A DNA stretch of 64,000 nt from NCBI GenBank assembly GCA_947184155.2, contig CAMXCT020000912.1, positions 17,501 through 81,500 on the forward strand, written 5' to 3'. Position numbers and translations under genes: made by a program. The notes under the pieces are model-generated. The model was not told the origin of the DNA. It saw only the letters and a program-made list of their open reading frames with translations, and made no database searches. Below, piece after piece: positions 32,333-42,747 of the stretch (position 1 is its first letter; each line of letters begins with the position of its first letter). Origin of the DNA: Cladocopium goreaui (lineage: Eukaryota > Sar > Dinophyceae > Suessiales > Symbiodiniaceae).

Positions 32333-32381
32333 GCTGAGAGTGATGGTGTCGTCTACGTGACAGACAGGGGCATCCTGTTGG
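32333..32381 (+). CDS. CLC exon AESDGVVYVTDRGILLG
   Basis: CBS2 beta strands (family pattern HLxVVDxxGxLVGIIT). Acceptor ttcgag, GT donor with one base left over. At least one further exon must follow; it was not found. Confidence 0.8.
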
Positions 32382-34175
32382 GTCCTGAGAGCCTTGAAAC
32401 CTTCATGGGGAAGTCTTCAGATTCCCGATTTTTGAGGGTCCAAAACCAAACCTCCAACCTTGAGAGCCAAATCGAAGCTGTGCTGATCTTTTGGGAAGTC
32501 GGAAACGTCGTTTTGTCGAAGGCAAGGGACCATTACCCTTTCGACCCTCATGAGCCGCGAGGTGCCGAAACTGGCAACGGCACATGCTGACATGACATGA
32601 TCCCAGCCTTCATAGAGCGGCATCAGCTGTTCGGAAGTTTGGCCCACGTTCAAACTGAACAGATGGAATGCTAGGGAATGCTAAAGAATGTTGGAGAAGT
32701 GGAAACTCTGCGGATGTGAAAAAAACTTGTTGCTTTCACCACCGAAATGTACATGTCGCTTTCACCACCCCCATCTCGCTTTGATCCGCTTTGTCGCTGT
32801 GCCAGATCTAAGTGCCTGAAGTGATCGTTTACACCTGAAGTTTGAAGCTCCGTGACCACGGTGCGCCACGGTGCCTGTGCGACACCGTGCTTTGACATGG
32901 CTTCGCTGCTTAGTGCCTTAAGTTTAGCACCTGTTAGCGTTCATCGCTTCATCGCTTCATTTCGTCGCTTGAAACACGACAGCGCCGAAAACATTTGGGA
33001 CTCAAATGCCATCTCTTGCCATCTGCCATCTCTTGGACACAAAGGACATGCTGCCGTTGCCAAGTTGTCATGAAGTGCCCTGCACACGGATCCATTTCGT
33101 GATCCATTTCGTGATCCATTTGATCTCAAGTAGGGCAGTAGGAACTGGTAGGAACTGGTAGGAACTGGTAGGAACTGGTAGGAACCGGTAGGAACCGGCC
33201 CCACGGACTGCGGTCCCGGGCTCCGGAGCAAGATGCGATGGACGCTGCTTGGAGCACTGGTTGGCCGGAAGCCAAGATGTGCCATGCGATGCCGTGCGGC
33301 ATTCTGGAGTAGACTTTCAAGTGAAGCTTTGCGATCTATTTTCAGTTATCACGTCATTGTATTCATTTAGGCAATGGCTTCACAGTTTCACATGTCCAGT
33401 GAAACATTCCATGTGCCAGGAAAACATAGGAAAACTATTGAAACAATATGAAACAACATGAAACAACATCACATTTCAAAACATTTTTCATCGTCTTGGA
33501 TATGTTCGCCAGGCTCTCCTGCTGCGATGATCCGAGGCAAATGGGAAGATGGGAAACGGATGGAAACGGCTCAGGTTGAGTGGCTAAAACATGGGGGCAT
33601 TCCCAGATTCTGCCCGTTTTTCCCGTTACAACTTTATGATCTTTATGCTTATCCACTCAAAGTTAAATATGTTAGTGTTATTTGTGTTTGGGTCTCTAAA
33701 ACCAGTCAATCAAGTTGATACCCCTCCAAAAAGATAGCAATTTTTCCTTGTGCATGCTAGTATTTATTCATTTTCTGATTCAGCTGCCTCGTTTCAGTCT
33801 TTGATTGACCCATTTCTTTTTGAAGCAACACCTCGAGGTGGTTTTCTTCAGTCCCACCTGAAACTTCGACGCTGTTTTTCATCACAGAAAGCACTAAGCA
33901 CCAAGCACCAAGGTCACCACATGTCACCACCCCCAACCCACTCGTCATATCTCGTCATGCCAAACGGCCAAACCATGTGAGTTGATGAAGTCAGGTGTCG
34001 CCCCGGAGATGCAGGGCCAATACGCTCAAGGTTTGCGTTGCAACGGCCAGGAGGTGCTTCTTAAAGGGCTTAAATATGTTGAGGTGAAGATTTTGCAGTT
34101 TGAGTTGTTGAGTTTTGAGCAGATTTTCAGGTTTGCAGTGGTTTGAACTGATCAGTTTGCATCTTGGATCGGCAG
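32382..34175. other. End of CLC gene and intergenic/intronic sequence, no exon assigned
   Basis: Should contain the last CLC exon(s) and the start of the glucosidase II beta gene including its signal peptide. A decamer array (ggtaggaact, six copies) lies at 33136-33196. No exon could be supported. Confidence 0.45.
33136..33196 (+). repeat. 10-bp tandem array (ggtaggaact)
   Basis: Six direct copies, the last two with a c for t change. Confidence 0.92.
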
Positions 34176-34236
34176 GTAGCAGCTTCCGCCATCAATGACA
34201 ACTATTGCGACTGCGAGGATGGCTCGGACGAACCAG
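34176..34236 (+). CDS. GIIbeta exon: first LDLa-like module
   Basis: Encodes ASAINDNYCDCEDGSDEP, matching the family's VNDDYCDCxDGSDEPGT. Acceptor ggcag, GC donor (gcactg), phase 1 out. Confidence 0.93.
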
Positions 34237-34515
34237 GCACTGATGGCGAAGCGATGTGGTCTGCAGTTGGGCTTTTTGGAAGGGCCTTTGCTTTCTTTTT
34301 TTTCAGCTGGGAACAAAATGAAGAAAGAAACCGGCGGAAAAAAACTGCTTCAAATGAAGACTCCGTGACTTTTTGCTCTTTCGAGCTATCTTTTCGCAGC
34401 AAATTCAAAGGATCCAACCGACACCGACATGATGTATTTTGATATATTTTGATGGTATCCTGTGATGGCATGTTTTGCCATGTTTTGCCATGTTTTGCCT
34501 GTGGAGATGTGGCAG

Positions 34516-34541
34516 GCACCGGAGCATGTTCCGGCCAAGAG
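34516..34541 (+). CDS. GIIbeta micro-exon GTGACSGQE
   Basis: A 26-base exon. Its two leading bases complete the Gly of DEPG, giving DEPGTGACSG as in the family (DEPGTSAC). GT donor. Confidence 0.85.
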
Positions 34542-34637
34542 GTGGGGACCAATGGGACCAGTTGTCTCGTCTCCGAAATGTCGATGTCATCAGATGTCGA
34601 CGGTTGCAGAGACATGTGCCTTGTGACGAAGCGCTAG

Positions 34638-34682
34638 GGCACGTTGTTCCACTGTGCCAATGTGGGAAGCACACCTCGATTG
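34638..34682 (+). CDS. GIIbeta exon GTLFHCANVGSTPRL
   Basis: Matches the family's GxFHCxNxGxxP. Acceptor gctag, GT donor, phase 0 at both ends. Confidence 0.85.
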
Positions 34683-35067
34683 GTGCCCGCCTCAGATGCG
34701 AAACAACGTGAGACGTACAACAGATGCCATCTATTGTCCATCTATTATCCATTGGTTTCCATAAGTTTCATTTATTGTTTTTCAATGTTTTTCATATCTA
34801 TTTTCATTCATGGATTTTAATCCTATGGACTCTTTGAATCTATTTCACATGTATTCACATGTTACATACTGATTTGCTGTGCTATGTGATCTGTACAGTG
34901 TGCTACATATTGCTATGCTGCATGTCTGGTATCATTGTGCAACTATCAGACTATACACAGCATTGCACAGCCATTATCAACTCAGATGGAGAATGTGAAG
35001 AAACATCTCAGTTGATTTTTCCTGCTCAAGTTTCACATTCAAACCTCTCACTTTTTCAACTTCGGAG

Positions 35068-35124
35068 GTCTACGCCTCCCGAGTTGGTGATGGAATTTGC
35101 GACTGCTGCGACGGTTCTGATGAG
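35068..35124 (+). CDS. GIIbeta exon: second LDLa-like module
   Basis: Nineteen codons, VYASRVGDGICDCCDGSDE, nearly the family consensus SSRVNDGICDCCDGSDE. The donor is GA (gacgtc), another non-GT site. Confidence 0.92.
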
Positions 35125-35287
35125 GACGTCACTTACGTCACTTACGATCACGAATGAGAGCGCCCGACTGCTATCGACTGCCTTTGTGCATCGACTGCCT
35201 TTGTGCATCGACTGCCTTTTGTGTGCTATTTTGATCTATTTTGTGCTCACATTTCACATATTTCACTCGACCCACCAGGACCATCAG

Positions 35288-35330
35288 GTCACAGCCGCAA
35301 AGTGCAGCAACACCTGCAAGGAAGAAGGCA
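35288..35330 (+). CDS. GIIbeta exon CSNTCKEEGK
   Basis: Matches the CxNTCxExG motif after the second LDLa-like module. Acceptor catcag. The donor is not fixed. Confidence 0.8.
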
Positions 35331-35388
35331 AAACAGGGCGAAACATGGTGACACAATGTGACACAATGTGACACAATGTGACATATGT

Positions 35389-36446
35389 TGAACAAAACTT
35401 GCCTATTATTGCGCTCTGCAGAGAGGATCGGTTCTCCCTACTTCCATGGGCTCGGACTTTCGTCAGAGCCGCACGGGCTAAGAATCATGGGGCAAACGGT
35501 TGTCGGCCCAAAACGAAGAATCGCATTCTGCGATGCATCCAGGAATGCGGTATCAACAGCAGATGCACCTCAAAGAGGACAGATGGAGTTCACCTTCTGC
35601 CGACTTCCATGCAGCTACCGGAAAAGCATTAACATCCGGCTATAGGCTGTTCGTCAGCCTGTACACAACTTGAATTTGGGCACTTGCGCCCAAAGAAATT
35701 ACAAGATAAAACAGGAGGAGGAAAAGGCTGCCGGGGCCACCTCGAGGCTCAAGCCATTGGGCCTACCGCTTTGGCAGGTGCAAGAAAACTGCAAGCTGTG
35801 CTGTGCCAAGCATGTCCAGCAGGCGCATAAGACATTTTCATTCATTTTCCATGTCCGCCGTCGAAGCTGCATGCCAACCAGAAACAATGCGGCGCGAAGC
35901 CAGCCATTCTCAAGTCCAAAAGCTCGCATAACCAGCCGAAATATCGCAAATTGCATCAAATTGCCAACCACTTCTGCCCACGATGAAGGGAGCTATCATC
36001 CACGCAGTGCTGGATCGTTGCCTACCACCCATCAAGTCTTGCAACTTGCCAGCCTGTTGTTGCGCGACGCCGTTGTCTTGCAAGTGCTTGAACAATCCGC
36101 ACAGCATTCTGGATTGACAACGCTAGAAATGTAGCCACCATTTTTTTTTTGCCTGAGCTTTTGGACATGGAGCTCACTGGCATTCCGCCAAGATGTTTTC
36201 CAAAGCAATGCGCAGAGGAAGTTTGAACAAAGACAAACAGGGCAGTCTCCCAAGCAATGACAAGATCGCTGGCATGGTACTGTGCACCATCCAAACTTCC
36301 ACATCTGAGTATCCAGCAAATGGAGCGAAGAGAGCTCACCAAACATGTATCATGAACGAACGGATGCAACCAACCCTCAAACGCTCTGCTGAAATCAGTC
36401 TGACCACTGGAAGGGATTTGAGCCCAGACTGAACAAAACTTGCCTA
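35389..36446. mobile_element. 1.0 kb insertion flanked by 17-bp direct repeats
   Basis: The 17-mer tgaacaaaacttgccta occurs at 35389-35405 and again at 36430-36446, bracketing 1,024 bases of different composition. This is the picture of a target-site duplication. The body has no obvious terminal inverted repeat or poly-A end. It contains a (T)11 run near 36140 and a 154-codon + frame (35670-36134) with no known motif. Class unknown; a long duplication favours target-primed reverse transcription. Confidence 0.7.
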
Positions 36447-36515
36447 AGACTTATCAAAACTTGCTACTGAGATGTACTGAGAGTATGTTTCCACTTGTTT
36501 TGATGGCCGTTTCAG

Positions 36516-36580
36516 CCAGTGGAAGGCGAAAGATCTCGCGCTGAAAGAGAAGCAAAGTTGAAGGATTTGCGCATGGATCT
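36516..36580 (+). CDS. GIIbeta exon, charged coil (ERSRAEREAKLKDLR)
   Basis: Acceptor tttcag. The charged helical sequence fits the central coiled coil. The reading frame was chosen by composition; the donor is not fixed. Confidence 0.55.
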
Positions 36581-36624
36581 CATTCAAGATCTTTCAAGTC
36601 GTCATTTTTGCCTGGACCTTTTTG

Positions 36625-36690
36625 GCTTTTCATTGGCTTTTCATTGGCTTTTCATTGGCTTTTCATTGGCTTTTCATTGGCTTTTCATGG
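36625..36690 (+). repeat. 11-bp tandem array (ttcattggctt)
   Basis: Six copies of an undecamer in a GIIbeta intron. Confidence 0.93.
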
Positions 36691-36989
36691 GATAATTTTT
36701 CGTAGAGTCAAAGGGGACTGAGGAGAACACTTTTGCGCAGTTTGCATCGAGGTGCTGGTCTTCAGGTGAAGACCGAGACAATTTCCCAGGCAACACTGGC
36801 AACGTCAAAAACGTCGAAAATGGTCAAACACAAGAAAAAACAGTTCAACTGCACCTGAAATCGACCATGTCGAGCAGACCATGTTGAGCAGCCGGAGCTT
36901 GGTTTCAACCTTGCCATCACAGAATCACAGATTGATCATGGTTGTTTCAGATGGCACTTTGGATCGCGGATGTTTTTTTTGTGTCGAAG

Positions 36990-37034
36990 GCGAAGCAACA
37001 GAAGCAGGAGAAAGAAGCTGAGATTCACAGGAGA
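36990..37034 (+). CDS. GIIbeta exon, charged coil (AKQQKQEKEAEIH)
   Basis: Acceptor tcgaag; Lys/Glu/Gln-rich helix as expected for the middle of the protein. The 3' end is uncertain. Confidence 0.55.
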
Positions 37035-37358
37035 CCTGTGCCGAATTCAAACCTCTGCAATACACTTTGGAATTCATGACAAAACTTTCAGAGTGAATCA
37101 GTTTCCTCACACCGAAAACTTCAGCAACTTCGAACCGAATAGAGTTCTCCCATCTTCCAAGGCTTCAAGCCAAGATAGCCAAGGGTCATGAACGCTTTCT
37201 CTGACATTTTAATGATTACCCCTTTGATTACCCGCTTCACCCCCAAATTCCCCCAACCTCAGCTTCAACGAGATCAACAGTTCTTTCCCCCCAAACCCGG
37301 CCCTTCGTTTCGGTGGATCTCGTTTCGCCTCGTTTTGTCTCGCTTCGTCTTTCGACAG

Positions 37359-37416
37359 GATCGACCAAGAGCTGCCGGCCTTGGAGACGAAGCTCACGGA
37401 GCTCAGGCAGAAGAAG
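37359..37416 (+). CDS. GIIbeta exon IDQELPALETKLTELRQKK
   Basis: Heptad-like coiled coil after cgacag, ending AAG before a GC donor. Confidence 0.7.
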
Positions 37417-38013
37417 GCCTGGAATCACGAAGCTGATCGAAGCTGATCGAAGCTGATCGATGTGGATCCGTGGATCCATCATGATCCATCGGGGATGAGC
37501 ACAGGGAAAAACTGAGCACGTTCCGACGTTCTGAATCAAGTTAATTAAGAATCCCATGGGTGAATTTACCTTTTCGTCCATCGATTCATAAATGATTTTA
37601 TTTAAGTTTATAATATTTTATTATGTTTTATTCAATGCTTCGCCATCGGCAAGAGTCATCAGTGACCATATGTGACCATGATGTTGCAGAGGAATACGGA
37701 TTCTGAAACATTCGGCGGTTCCTAATACGGTTCCAGCATGTTCCAATTATATAATCTATAATCTATAATCTATCAATGAGAAACCATGACCCATGGAGAT
37801 TCACAGGAATATTCAGTTTTTTCATGCCAAGTGACAGCCAACAGATTCCCAGGATGAACGTCGATGAATATCTAGGATGATTATCATTGATTATCCATTG
37901 AACATGAGACATGATCCGGTTTGAATATGTTTGAATATCTTGAATGAGTTGTCGATGAAGAATTCATTTTGGTGGATTGAAGGTGTGCCAATGTGTGCCA
38001 GTCTTTGTCGCAG

Positions 38014-38066
38014 GAGGAAGCAGATGCAGAGAAAATGCAAGCAGAATGCAAAACTGAGCTCCCCAG
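38014..38066 (+). CDS. GIIbeta exon EEADAEKMQAECKTELP
   Basis: Charged helix after gtcgcag, GT donor after CCCCAG. Confidence 0.7.
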
Positions 38067-38314
38067 GTGCCAGTGATGTGGCACAATGTGGCAAAATCAC
38101 AGTGGATCCCGGATCTGTGACGACCACAGCCTGGGACAAGCTAGGATGTGGTGATGATCACTGCCCAGGCTCAGACAAAGAGTGAAAGAGCTCGAGGACT
38201 GGCAGATTTGTGCCATACTGTAGTAACTGTAGTAATACTTTAATATCTTTTCATGTGTCTGACATTTGGAGTTGCTTTTTTTGAATGTGCAGCTCATTTC
38301 TTGTGTTCTCGCAG

Positions 38315-38356
38315 GAGAAGGTGGCTTCTTTGGAGAAAGACTTAGTCGCAGGACAG
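38315..38356 (+). CDS. GIIbeta exon EKVASLEKDLVAGQ
   Basis: Fourteen codons after ctcgcag, GT donor, phase 0. Confidence 0.65.
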
Positions 38357-38473
38357 GTTTCGGTTTCCTGCGACGGGTCAAAAGGACACGCTTTTAGGAC
38401 GTCACGGATGGCACCGTCCGTTTTCCTCACCCTCACCGCCCTCACCGCCCTCACCGCCCTCACCTTGTTCCAG

Positions 38474-38525
38474 GAGATGGGACCACCACCACCACGACCA
38501 AGAAAGTGGTGTCCGAATACGCCAA
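38474..38525 (+). CDS. GIIbeta exon DGTTTTTKKVVSEYAK
   Basis: Preceded by a nonamer array (caccgccct) and a ttccag acceptor. The GC donor leaves two bases that rebuild the Lys before WMEGADAAM in the next exon. Confidence 0.6.
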
Positions 38526-38631
38526 GCCAATCCGACATGCTTTGGGCTGTGACATGGGCCATGCAGCCATGCATTTCAATTTGGTGAATTTATAGCAAAC
38601 ATTTCCGCAGCTTGGTGAATTTCCATGGCAG

Positions 38632-38662
38632 GTGGATGGAAGGGGCGGATGCCGCCATGGAG
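38632..38662 (+). CDS. GIIbeta micro-exon WMEGADAAME
   Basis: Acceptor atggcag; ends GAG before a GC donor. The phase agrees with 38525. Confidence 0.6.
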
Positions 38663-38722
38663 GCACACCCTTGCAGCTTGAGATGCAGCTTGGCGCCGCT
38701 TGAAGCGTTTTTGGTTTGCCAG

Positions 38723-38755
38723 GAAGACATGGCAGATGAGGAGACTTGGGCGACT
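38723..38755 (+). CDS. GIIbeta exon EDMADEETWAT
   Basis: Acidic segment after ttgccag, GT donor, phase 0 at both ends. Acidic stretches in this part are usual for the family. Confidence 0.5.
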
Positions 38756-38984
38756 GTTCCATGCTATCAACGTCTTTCCAACGTGAACTCTCCAAGGTAC
38801 AACAAAACATGTTGAAGACGTTCGTTGCTTCCCATGTATTTACCATGTGTTTACTTGAAAGTTTGTTTGAGATCTATGACATCTATGTCCATTTGCCAGA
38901 CCACATGAGACCACATGTAGCCATGATATGCCATGATTATGCCATGATTGCGGTTTCTGAACGGTTTCATGGCTACATGACCCA

Positions 38985-39050
38985 GTGACATTCAGTGACA
39001 TCCAGTGACATCCAGTGACATCCAGTGACATCCAGTGACATCCAGTGACA
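38985..39050 (+). repeat. 10-bp tandem array (tccagtgaca)
   Basis: Six copies of a decamer in a GIIbeta intron. Confidence 0.93.
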
Positions 39051-39084
39051 TGCTCATGTCGGTTTCATGTCGCATCTTGTCCAG

Positions 39085-39164
39085 GACGATGGCGTGGAAA
39101 GCCCTACGGCTCCAGCACCAGCACCTCCTGAACCGGAGAACCCCAGCTGCGGGCTCAGTGGAGA
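39085..39164 (+). CDS. GIIbeta exon, Pro/Glu-rich linker
   Basis: Encodes DDGVESPTAPAPAPPEPENP after ttgtccag; a low-complexity linker. The donor is uncertain. Confidence 0.55.
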
Positions 39165-39416
39165 TATGTGGAGATGGAACGGGAACCCTCCAAAATCATG
39201 GCTAGAGATGCCTTATGATGCAAATTCTGGAGGATTTTTTCCAGAATCGTTTTTTCCCCAGAAATCTCCCAAAATTCTGGACTTGTTTGACAACAGGCTG
39301 CTGCTTTCTTCCCGGGTCCCGTCGGATGGTTAGGTTGAGATATGTTGAGATTGTTGGCATGACATTCGGTCCAGCCATGTCTCAGCCATGTCATTCCACA
39401 TCTCATCCTGCCCCAC

Positions 39417-39452
39417 CTGCCCCACCTGCCCCACCTGCCCCACCTGCCCCAA
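39417..39452 (+). repeat. 9-bp tandem array (ctgccccac) ending at a splice acceptor
   Basis: Four copies run directly into the ccccaag acceptor of the next exon. Confidence 0.88.
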
Positions 39453-39453
39453 G

Positions 39454-39522
39454 GTGAAGATCCACTGGAGAAGGAACTGAAAGAGATGGAAAGCCAAGTG
39501 AAGAGCCACAAGGCGCAGCTGG
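39454..39522 (+). CDS. GIIbeta exon EDPLEKELKEMESQVKSHKA
   Basis: Coiled coil that precedes the MRH domain in the family. The two leading bases are a split codon. The exon end merges into a ctgatggattt-type repeat. Confidence 0.7.
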
Positions 39523-39750
39523 ATCTGATGGATTTGATGGATTTGATGGATCTGATGATTCCCAGAGGGGTTGATCGGTTGCCACTGGTGCCACTGGTGC
39601 CACTGGTGCCACTGGGTTCAGCATGATGCAAGTCGCCACTCAGTCGAATCATGCTGAATCAAGTCAATTGAGTCAATTGAGTCAATTGAGTCAACTCTCA
39701 GAGTCGAGTGAGTCGACTGAGTCGACTAGGATTCCAAGTCTCGATTGAAG

Positions 39751-39789
39751 AAGGAACTGGACGAACTGCCAGAGGCGCCCTCTTTGCAG
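39751..39789 (+). CDS. GIIbeta exon KELDELPEAPSLQ
   Basis: Short segment after ttgaag, in the region just before the MRH domain. No GT follows CAG, so the end is uncertain. Confidence 0.45.
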
Positions 39790-40019
39790 ATGCGATTGAG
39801 AGATTGATGCGATTTGATGCGCATGTATGCGCATGTGATATTCAAGCGATACACGATGAAATTAAAGATGAAGATGAAGAATAAGATGATGATGACGACC
39901 GCAGAAAACAAGATTGGGTCATTTCTTGACAGGTTGGTCTCCGGCCCGAACAAGTCATTTCAAGTCATTTCAAATCGTTTTTTCTCTGGTTTCAGACGGC
40001 GAGTATGACACTCTGCCAG

Positions 40020-40075
40020 GACAAACTCGGCTTCGCCAGCCTAAGAGACAAATGCCTCGAGTACAAGACTTCCGA
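40020..40075 (+). CDS. GIIbeta exon DKLGFASLRDKCLEYKTS
   Basis: Start of the MRH domain (family pattern FASLxDKCxEYKxxxYTYKxC). Acceptor tgccag; the GT donor leaves two bases that rebuild Glu with the next exon. Confidence 0.88.
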
Positions 40076-40222
40076 GTGACTGAGACCTGAGAACTGAGGA
40101 ACTGCTGAACAAATCCACAATGGAATGCTGAGAGAACTGAGAGAACTACTGAATGTTGAGATGTTGAGATGTTGAGATTGGATGGGATTGGATGAGATTG
40201 GAATGCTGTGGAGACTGTGGAG

Positions 40223-40297
40223 GTACACCTACAAGCTGTGCTTCTTCCAAGACGCCAAGCAGTCGCACACACGACTGGGCCAATGGGAGCGTCTCTC
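40223..40297 (+). CDS. GIIbeta exon YTYKLCFFQDAKQ to LGQWE
   Basis: MRH strand with the conserved Gln of the mannose-binding set, followed by LGQW as in the family. The 3' end is approximate. Confidence 0.88.
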
Positions 40298-40350
40298 GCC
40301 AAACAAACGCGCCACGGCGCCACGTTGATGGCGCCACACGTTGTGCCCAG

Positions 40351-40377
40351 GTTTTACGAGTCCAACAGAGGCGATCT
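40351..40377 (+). CDS. Possible GIIbeta exon FYESNRGD
   Basis: Acceptor gcccag. The phrase suits the family's MxYxNGDxCWNGP just before GPARS. Phase and donor are unverified. Confidence 0.4.
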
Positions 40378-40837
40378 TCAAAAATGGCGAGATGTGTGGG
40401 GCCCTCGGGGCCCTCAAAATGTGGAGCTGCTGATAGCTCTGCTGGAGCTGCTGGAGCCACCTGCCATTGCCATTGCTGGTGGCTCCAGCTATTTCGTGAT
40501 ATCAGTGTCCCCATGGTACGTTTTTTTTCACCACCGACGTCCCCATTTGTATATATTTGTATCTCATAGTGTCTGGATGTGCTTGACACTATTTTCTCCC
40601 ATGTGTTAGCCCAATAGTGTTTCACCATGTTTCACCCATACTTTCATTCACTTCCCATGTAATATCCAACTCAAGGCTTAAACTCCTTCTCATAGTATCC
40701 CGGCAGTATCCCTTTCTATCCCTTTGTATCCTAAAATTGTCAGTATGTTAGTGAAATCATGTGAAATCCCAATGGCCTGTCAGGCTGTCAGTATGTTTTC
40801 AGATCCAGCCCGGCCGCCCGGCCCGGCCCGGTGGCAG

Positions 40838-40935
40838 GTTTCGGTGGTCCGGCGAGAAGTTTGACGGTCACCTTCCAATGCGGTGCCACGGAGGAGGTCC
40901 TGTCGCTGGACGAGCCCTCCAGGTGTTCCTACGCC
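40838..40935 (+). CDS. GIIbeta exon FGGPARSLTVTFQCG to CSYA
   Basis: MRH core. The Arg of GPARS, the Glu of DEP and the Tyr of CSY are the other mannose-contacting residues of this fold. GT donor, phase 0. Confidence 0.92.
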
Positions 40936-41084
40936 GTGCCGTGGCAACGAAATCGCTTGAGAATGATCATTGGGATGGTAAGATATGGTAAGATTCAGAT
41001 CAAAATGTCATTTGGATTTCGCTTGATAAGTTTTAACAGACATATGATATCTTACGAATTCTTAAGATTCAGATACAACTGATA

Positions 41085-41595
41085 CAACTATATACAACTA
41101 TACATAATATAATATATACAACTACATATAATATAATATAATATATACAACTATATATAATATAATATATACAACTATATATAATATAATATAATATAAT
41201 ATAATAAAATATAATATAATATAATATAATATAATATAATATATACAACTATACATAATATAATATAATATAATATAATTATACATAATATAATATCATA
41301 TAATATAATATAATATATATAATATAATTATACATAATATAATATAATATAATAAAATATAATATAATATAATATAATATATACAACTATATATTACTAT
41401 ATATTACTATATATTACTATATATTACTATATATAATATAATATAATATAATATAATATAATATAATATAATATAATATAATATAATATATACAACTATA
41501 TATTACTATATATTACTATATATTACTATATATTACTATATATAATATAATATAATATAATATAATATGTACAACTATATATTATATATACAACT
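41085..41595. repeat. AT-only microsatellite (ataat/tatat units)
   Basis: About 500 bases of A/T with a 5-bp (ATATA/ATAAT) periodicity, and two blocks of ctatatatta repeated four times. It lies in the intron between the last two recognised GIIbeta exons. Confidence 0.92.
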
Positions 41596-41642
41596 ATATG
41601 TTCGATATTTTGACACTTTCCCGAAGCCTTTCCTGTGCCCAG

Positions 41643-41714
41643 GCCGTGGTGCGGCACGCGGGCGCTTGCATCGAGACCATGCAGCAAGATTTGGAATCGC
41701 CACGCACCCGACAT
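41643..41714 (+). CDS. GIIbeta exon AVVRHAGACIETMQQDLES
   Basis: The spacing Cys-(11)-Cys from CSYA to GAC equals the family's CEYxxxFxTPAxC. It is probably near the C-terminus. The stop codon and any retention signal are not identified, and the 3' end is approximate. Confidence 0.72.
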
Positions 41715-42679
41715 CCCAAGGAGAGACGGATGACAGGGACAGGGATGGACAGGGCCGCCGGAAAGGGGGAAAGGCCGGAAAGGGGGTTGGAAAAGACGGT
41801 AAATCTCAGGATGCCGCTGGAAGATGGATCAATATTTATCAATATTTATCATTTATATTAATTTATATTAATTTATATATTATAAATATATATAAATATT
41901 ACTTGTATGATCTCATTATCAATACTATGTAATCTATGAATTATCATTTCGCGTCTCACACAGTCGGTCATCGCAAAGTTTGGTGCAAAACAATTGACGT
42001 TTTTCAGGAGGAATTGTGAGACTCTGTGGGTCGCGCTGTCGCCCCGTGTCGCCCCGTTGCCCTGTCGGGTTCAGAAACTGCACAAGGTGAGAGCTTTGTG
42101 CCGAAGTATTCGCCCAAAAAAGAACGATTTTGCCTGTAACCAGCCTGAGTTCCAGCATGGTGAGCATGATGCAAGATCACGAATTGGCAAAGCTTTCATG
42201 TTCTGCCTAAGTACGGACATTTTCTGCCCAAAGTTCGACTCACTTCCGCAACACAAGCACTTTGGTTCAAATCTGATGTGTTTTCAGCAAGTCAGACTTC
42301 CGGGAGATGGTGTCTCCTAAGAAGGTAAGATGTCTATAGCGAAAGATGCCGTGCAATAATTTCGTATTGCATTGCGTTTTTCTTGAAATCCTTCACAACC
42401 ACGGCATGCTGTACAGGGAGAGCACACCAACAACATCATGAGAATATCAATTCAAACAGACGAAGAACCCCTGCGGCTGTGCTTGCGCCTGGCCTGCTTA
42501 GTTACTCCGAGTTATTCCGGGCTGGCCGCTTTAGCCGCTTTAGCTCGATGGCACTGTGGAGATCTCTATGCTGCGTGCGTTCCCCAGCGCCGGAGCTGGC
42601 CTTGACAAATCTAAATCGGACTCCGTCGGATTCTGTGGGATTCTGTCGGATTCTGTCGGATTCTGGCTGTGAGGTGTTC
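41715..42679. other. Gap between the GIIbeta and DD3-3-like genes
   Basis: AT-rich first part, then ordinary sequence with small repeats. No exon supported; it should contain the GIIbeta stop and the start of the next gene. Confidence 0.4.
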
Positions 42680-42747
42680 ATGCTGTTCATTGTGGTTCGA
42701 AGCGATGTTTATCTCCACAATCCAAGAGGTTCCAACAACAAGTGTCT
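42680..42747 (+). CDS. DD3-3-like exon DVYLHNPRGSNNKCL
   Basis: The family N-terminal motif DVYLHNPRGSNN(R/K). An in-frame ATG at 42680 gives a short hydrophobic lead MLFIVVRS. Alternatively the exon starts at 42703 after tcgaag, with the signal peptide on an unseen exon. Confidence 0.75.

Larger units (their letters stand above)
5628..32381 (+). other. CLC-family chloride channel/transporter gene (multi-exon)
   Basis: A voltage-gated chloride channel/antiporter of the CLC superfamily, a homodimeric membrane protein that moves anions, often in exchange for protons. The exons encode, in order, the GSGxP anion-site loop (GSGFPEMK), the gating-glutamate loop (GLPLGK joined to EGPNVHLA), the GGVIFALEL helix, the helix-K motif (VLCGLAGGTW), the helix-N motif (VVAPTMIIGG), the helix-P motif (AIVGASAF...VTR), and two C-terminal CBS domains (SNSDHDFFPIV and VYVTDRGILLG). 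Phases close exactly across most introns. The Ser of GSG and the Glu of GKEGP are both present. The gene spans more than 26 kb because one intron (9768-23370) holds an antisense LINE and a later interval holds an LTR element. The N-terminus before 5628 and the last exon after 32381 were not identified. A micro-exon is probably missing between 23484 and 27556, and others between 28479 and 29860 and around 30400-30960. Confidence 0.9.
34176..41714 (+). other. PRKCSH: Glucosidase II beta subunit gene (multi-exon)
   Basis: The regulatory, noncatalytic subunit of ER glucosidase II, which trims glucose from N-glycans and retains and targets the catalytic alpha subunit. The order of exons is diagnostic: an LDLa-like module with NDNYCDCEDGSDEPG, FHCANVGSTP, a second module VGDGICDCCDGSDE, CSNTCKEEGK, a Glu/Lys-rich coiled-coil middle in many small exons, then a C-terminal MRH domain (FASLRDKCLEYK, YTYKLCFFQDAKQ, FGGPARSLTVTFQCG, SLDEPSRCSYA). 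The signal peptide exon and the stop codon were not found. One intron carries a 1.0 kb insertion with 17-bp flanking repeats. Confidence 0.9.

Noticed and set aside
35670..36134. 154-codon frame in the 1.0 kb insertion as a real gene
   Set aside because: No recognisable domain or conserved phrase; not enough to call a protein, so it is only mentioned with the insertion.
41594..41861. Competing frames around the last recognised GIIbeta exon
   Set aside because: Only the frame giving AVVRHAGAC keeps the MRH cysteine spacing.
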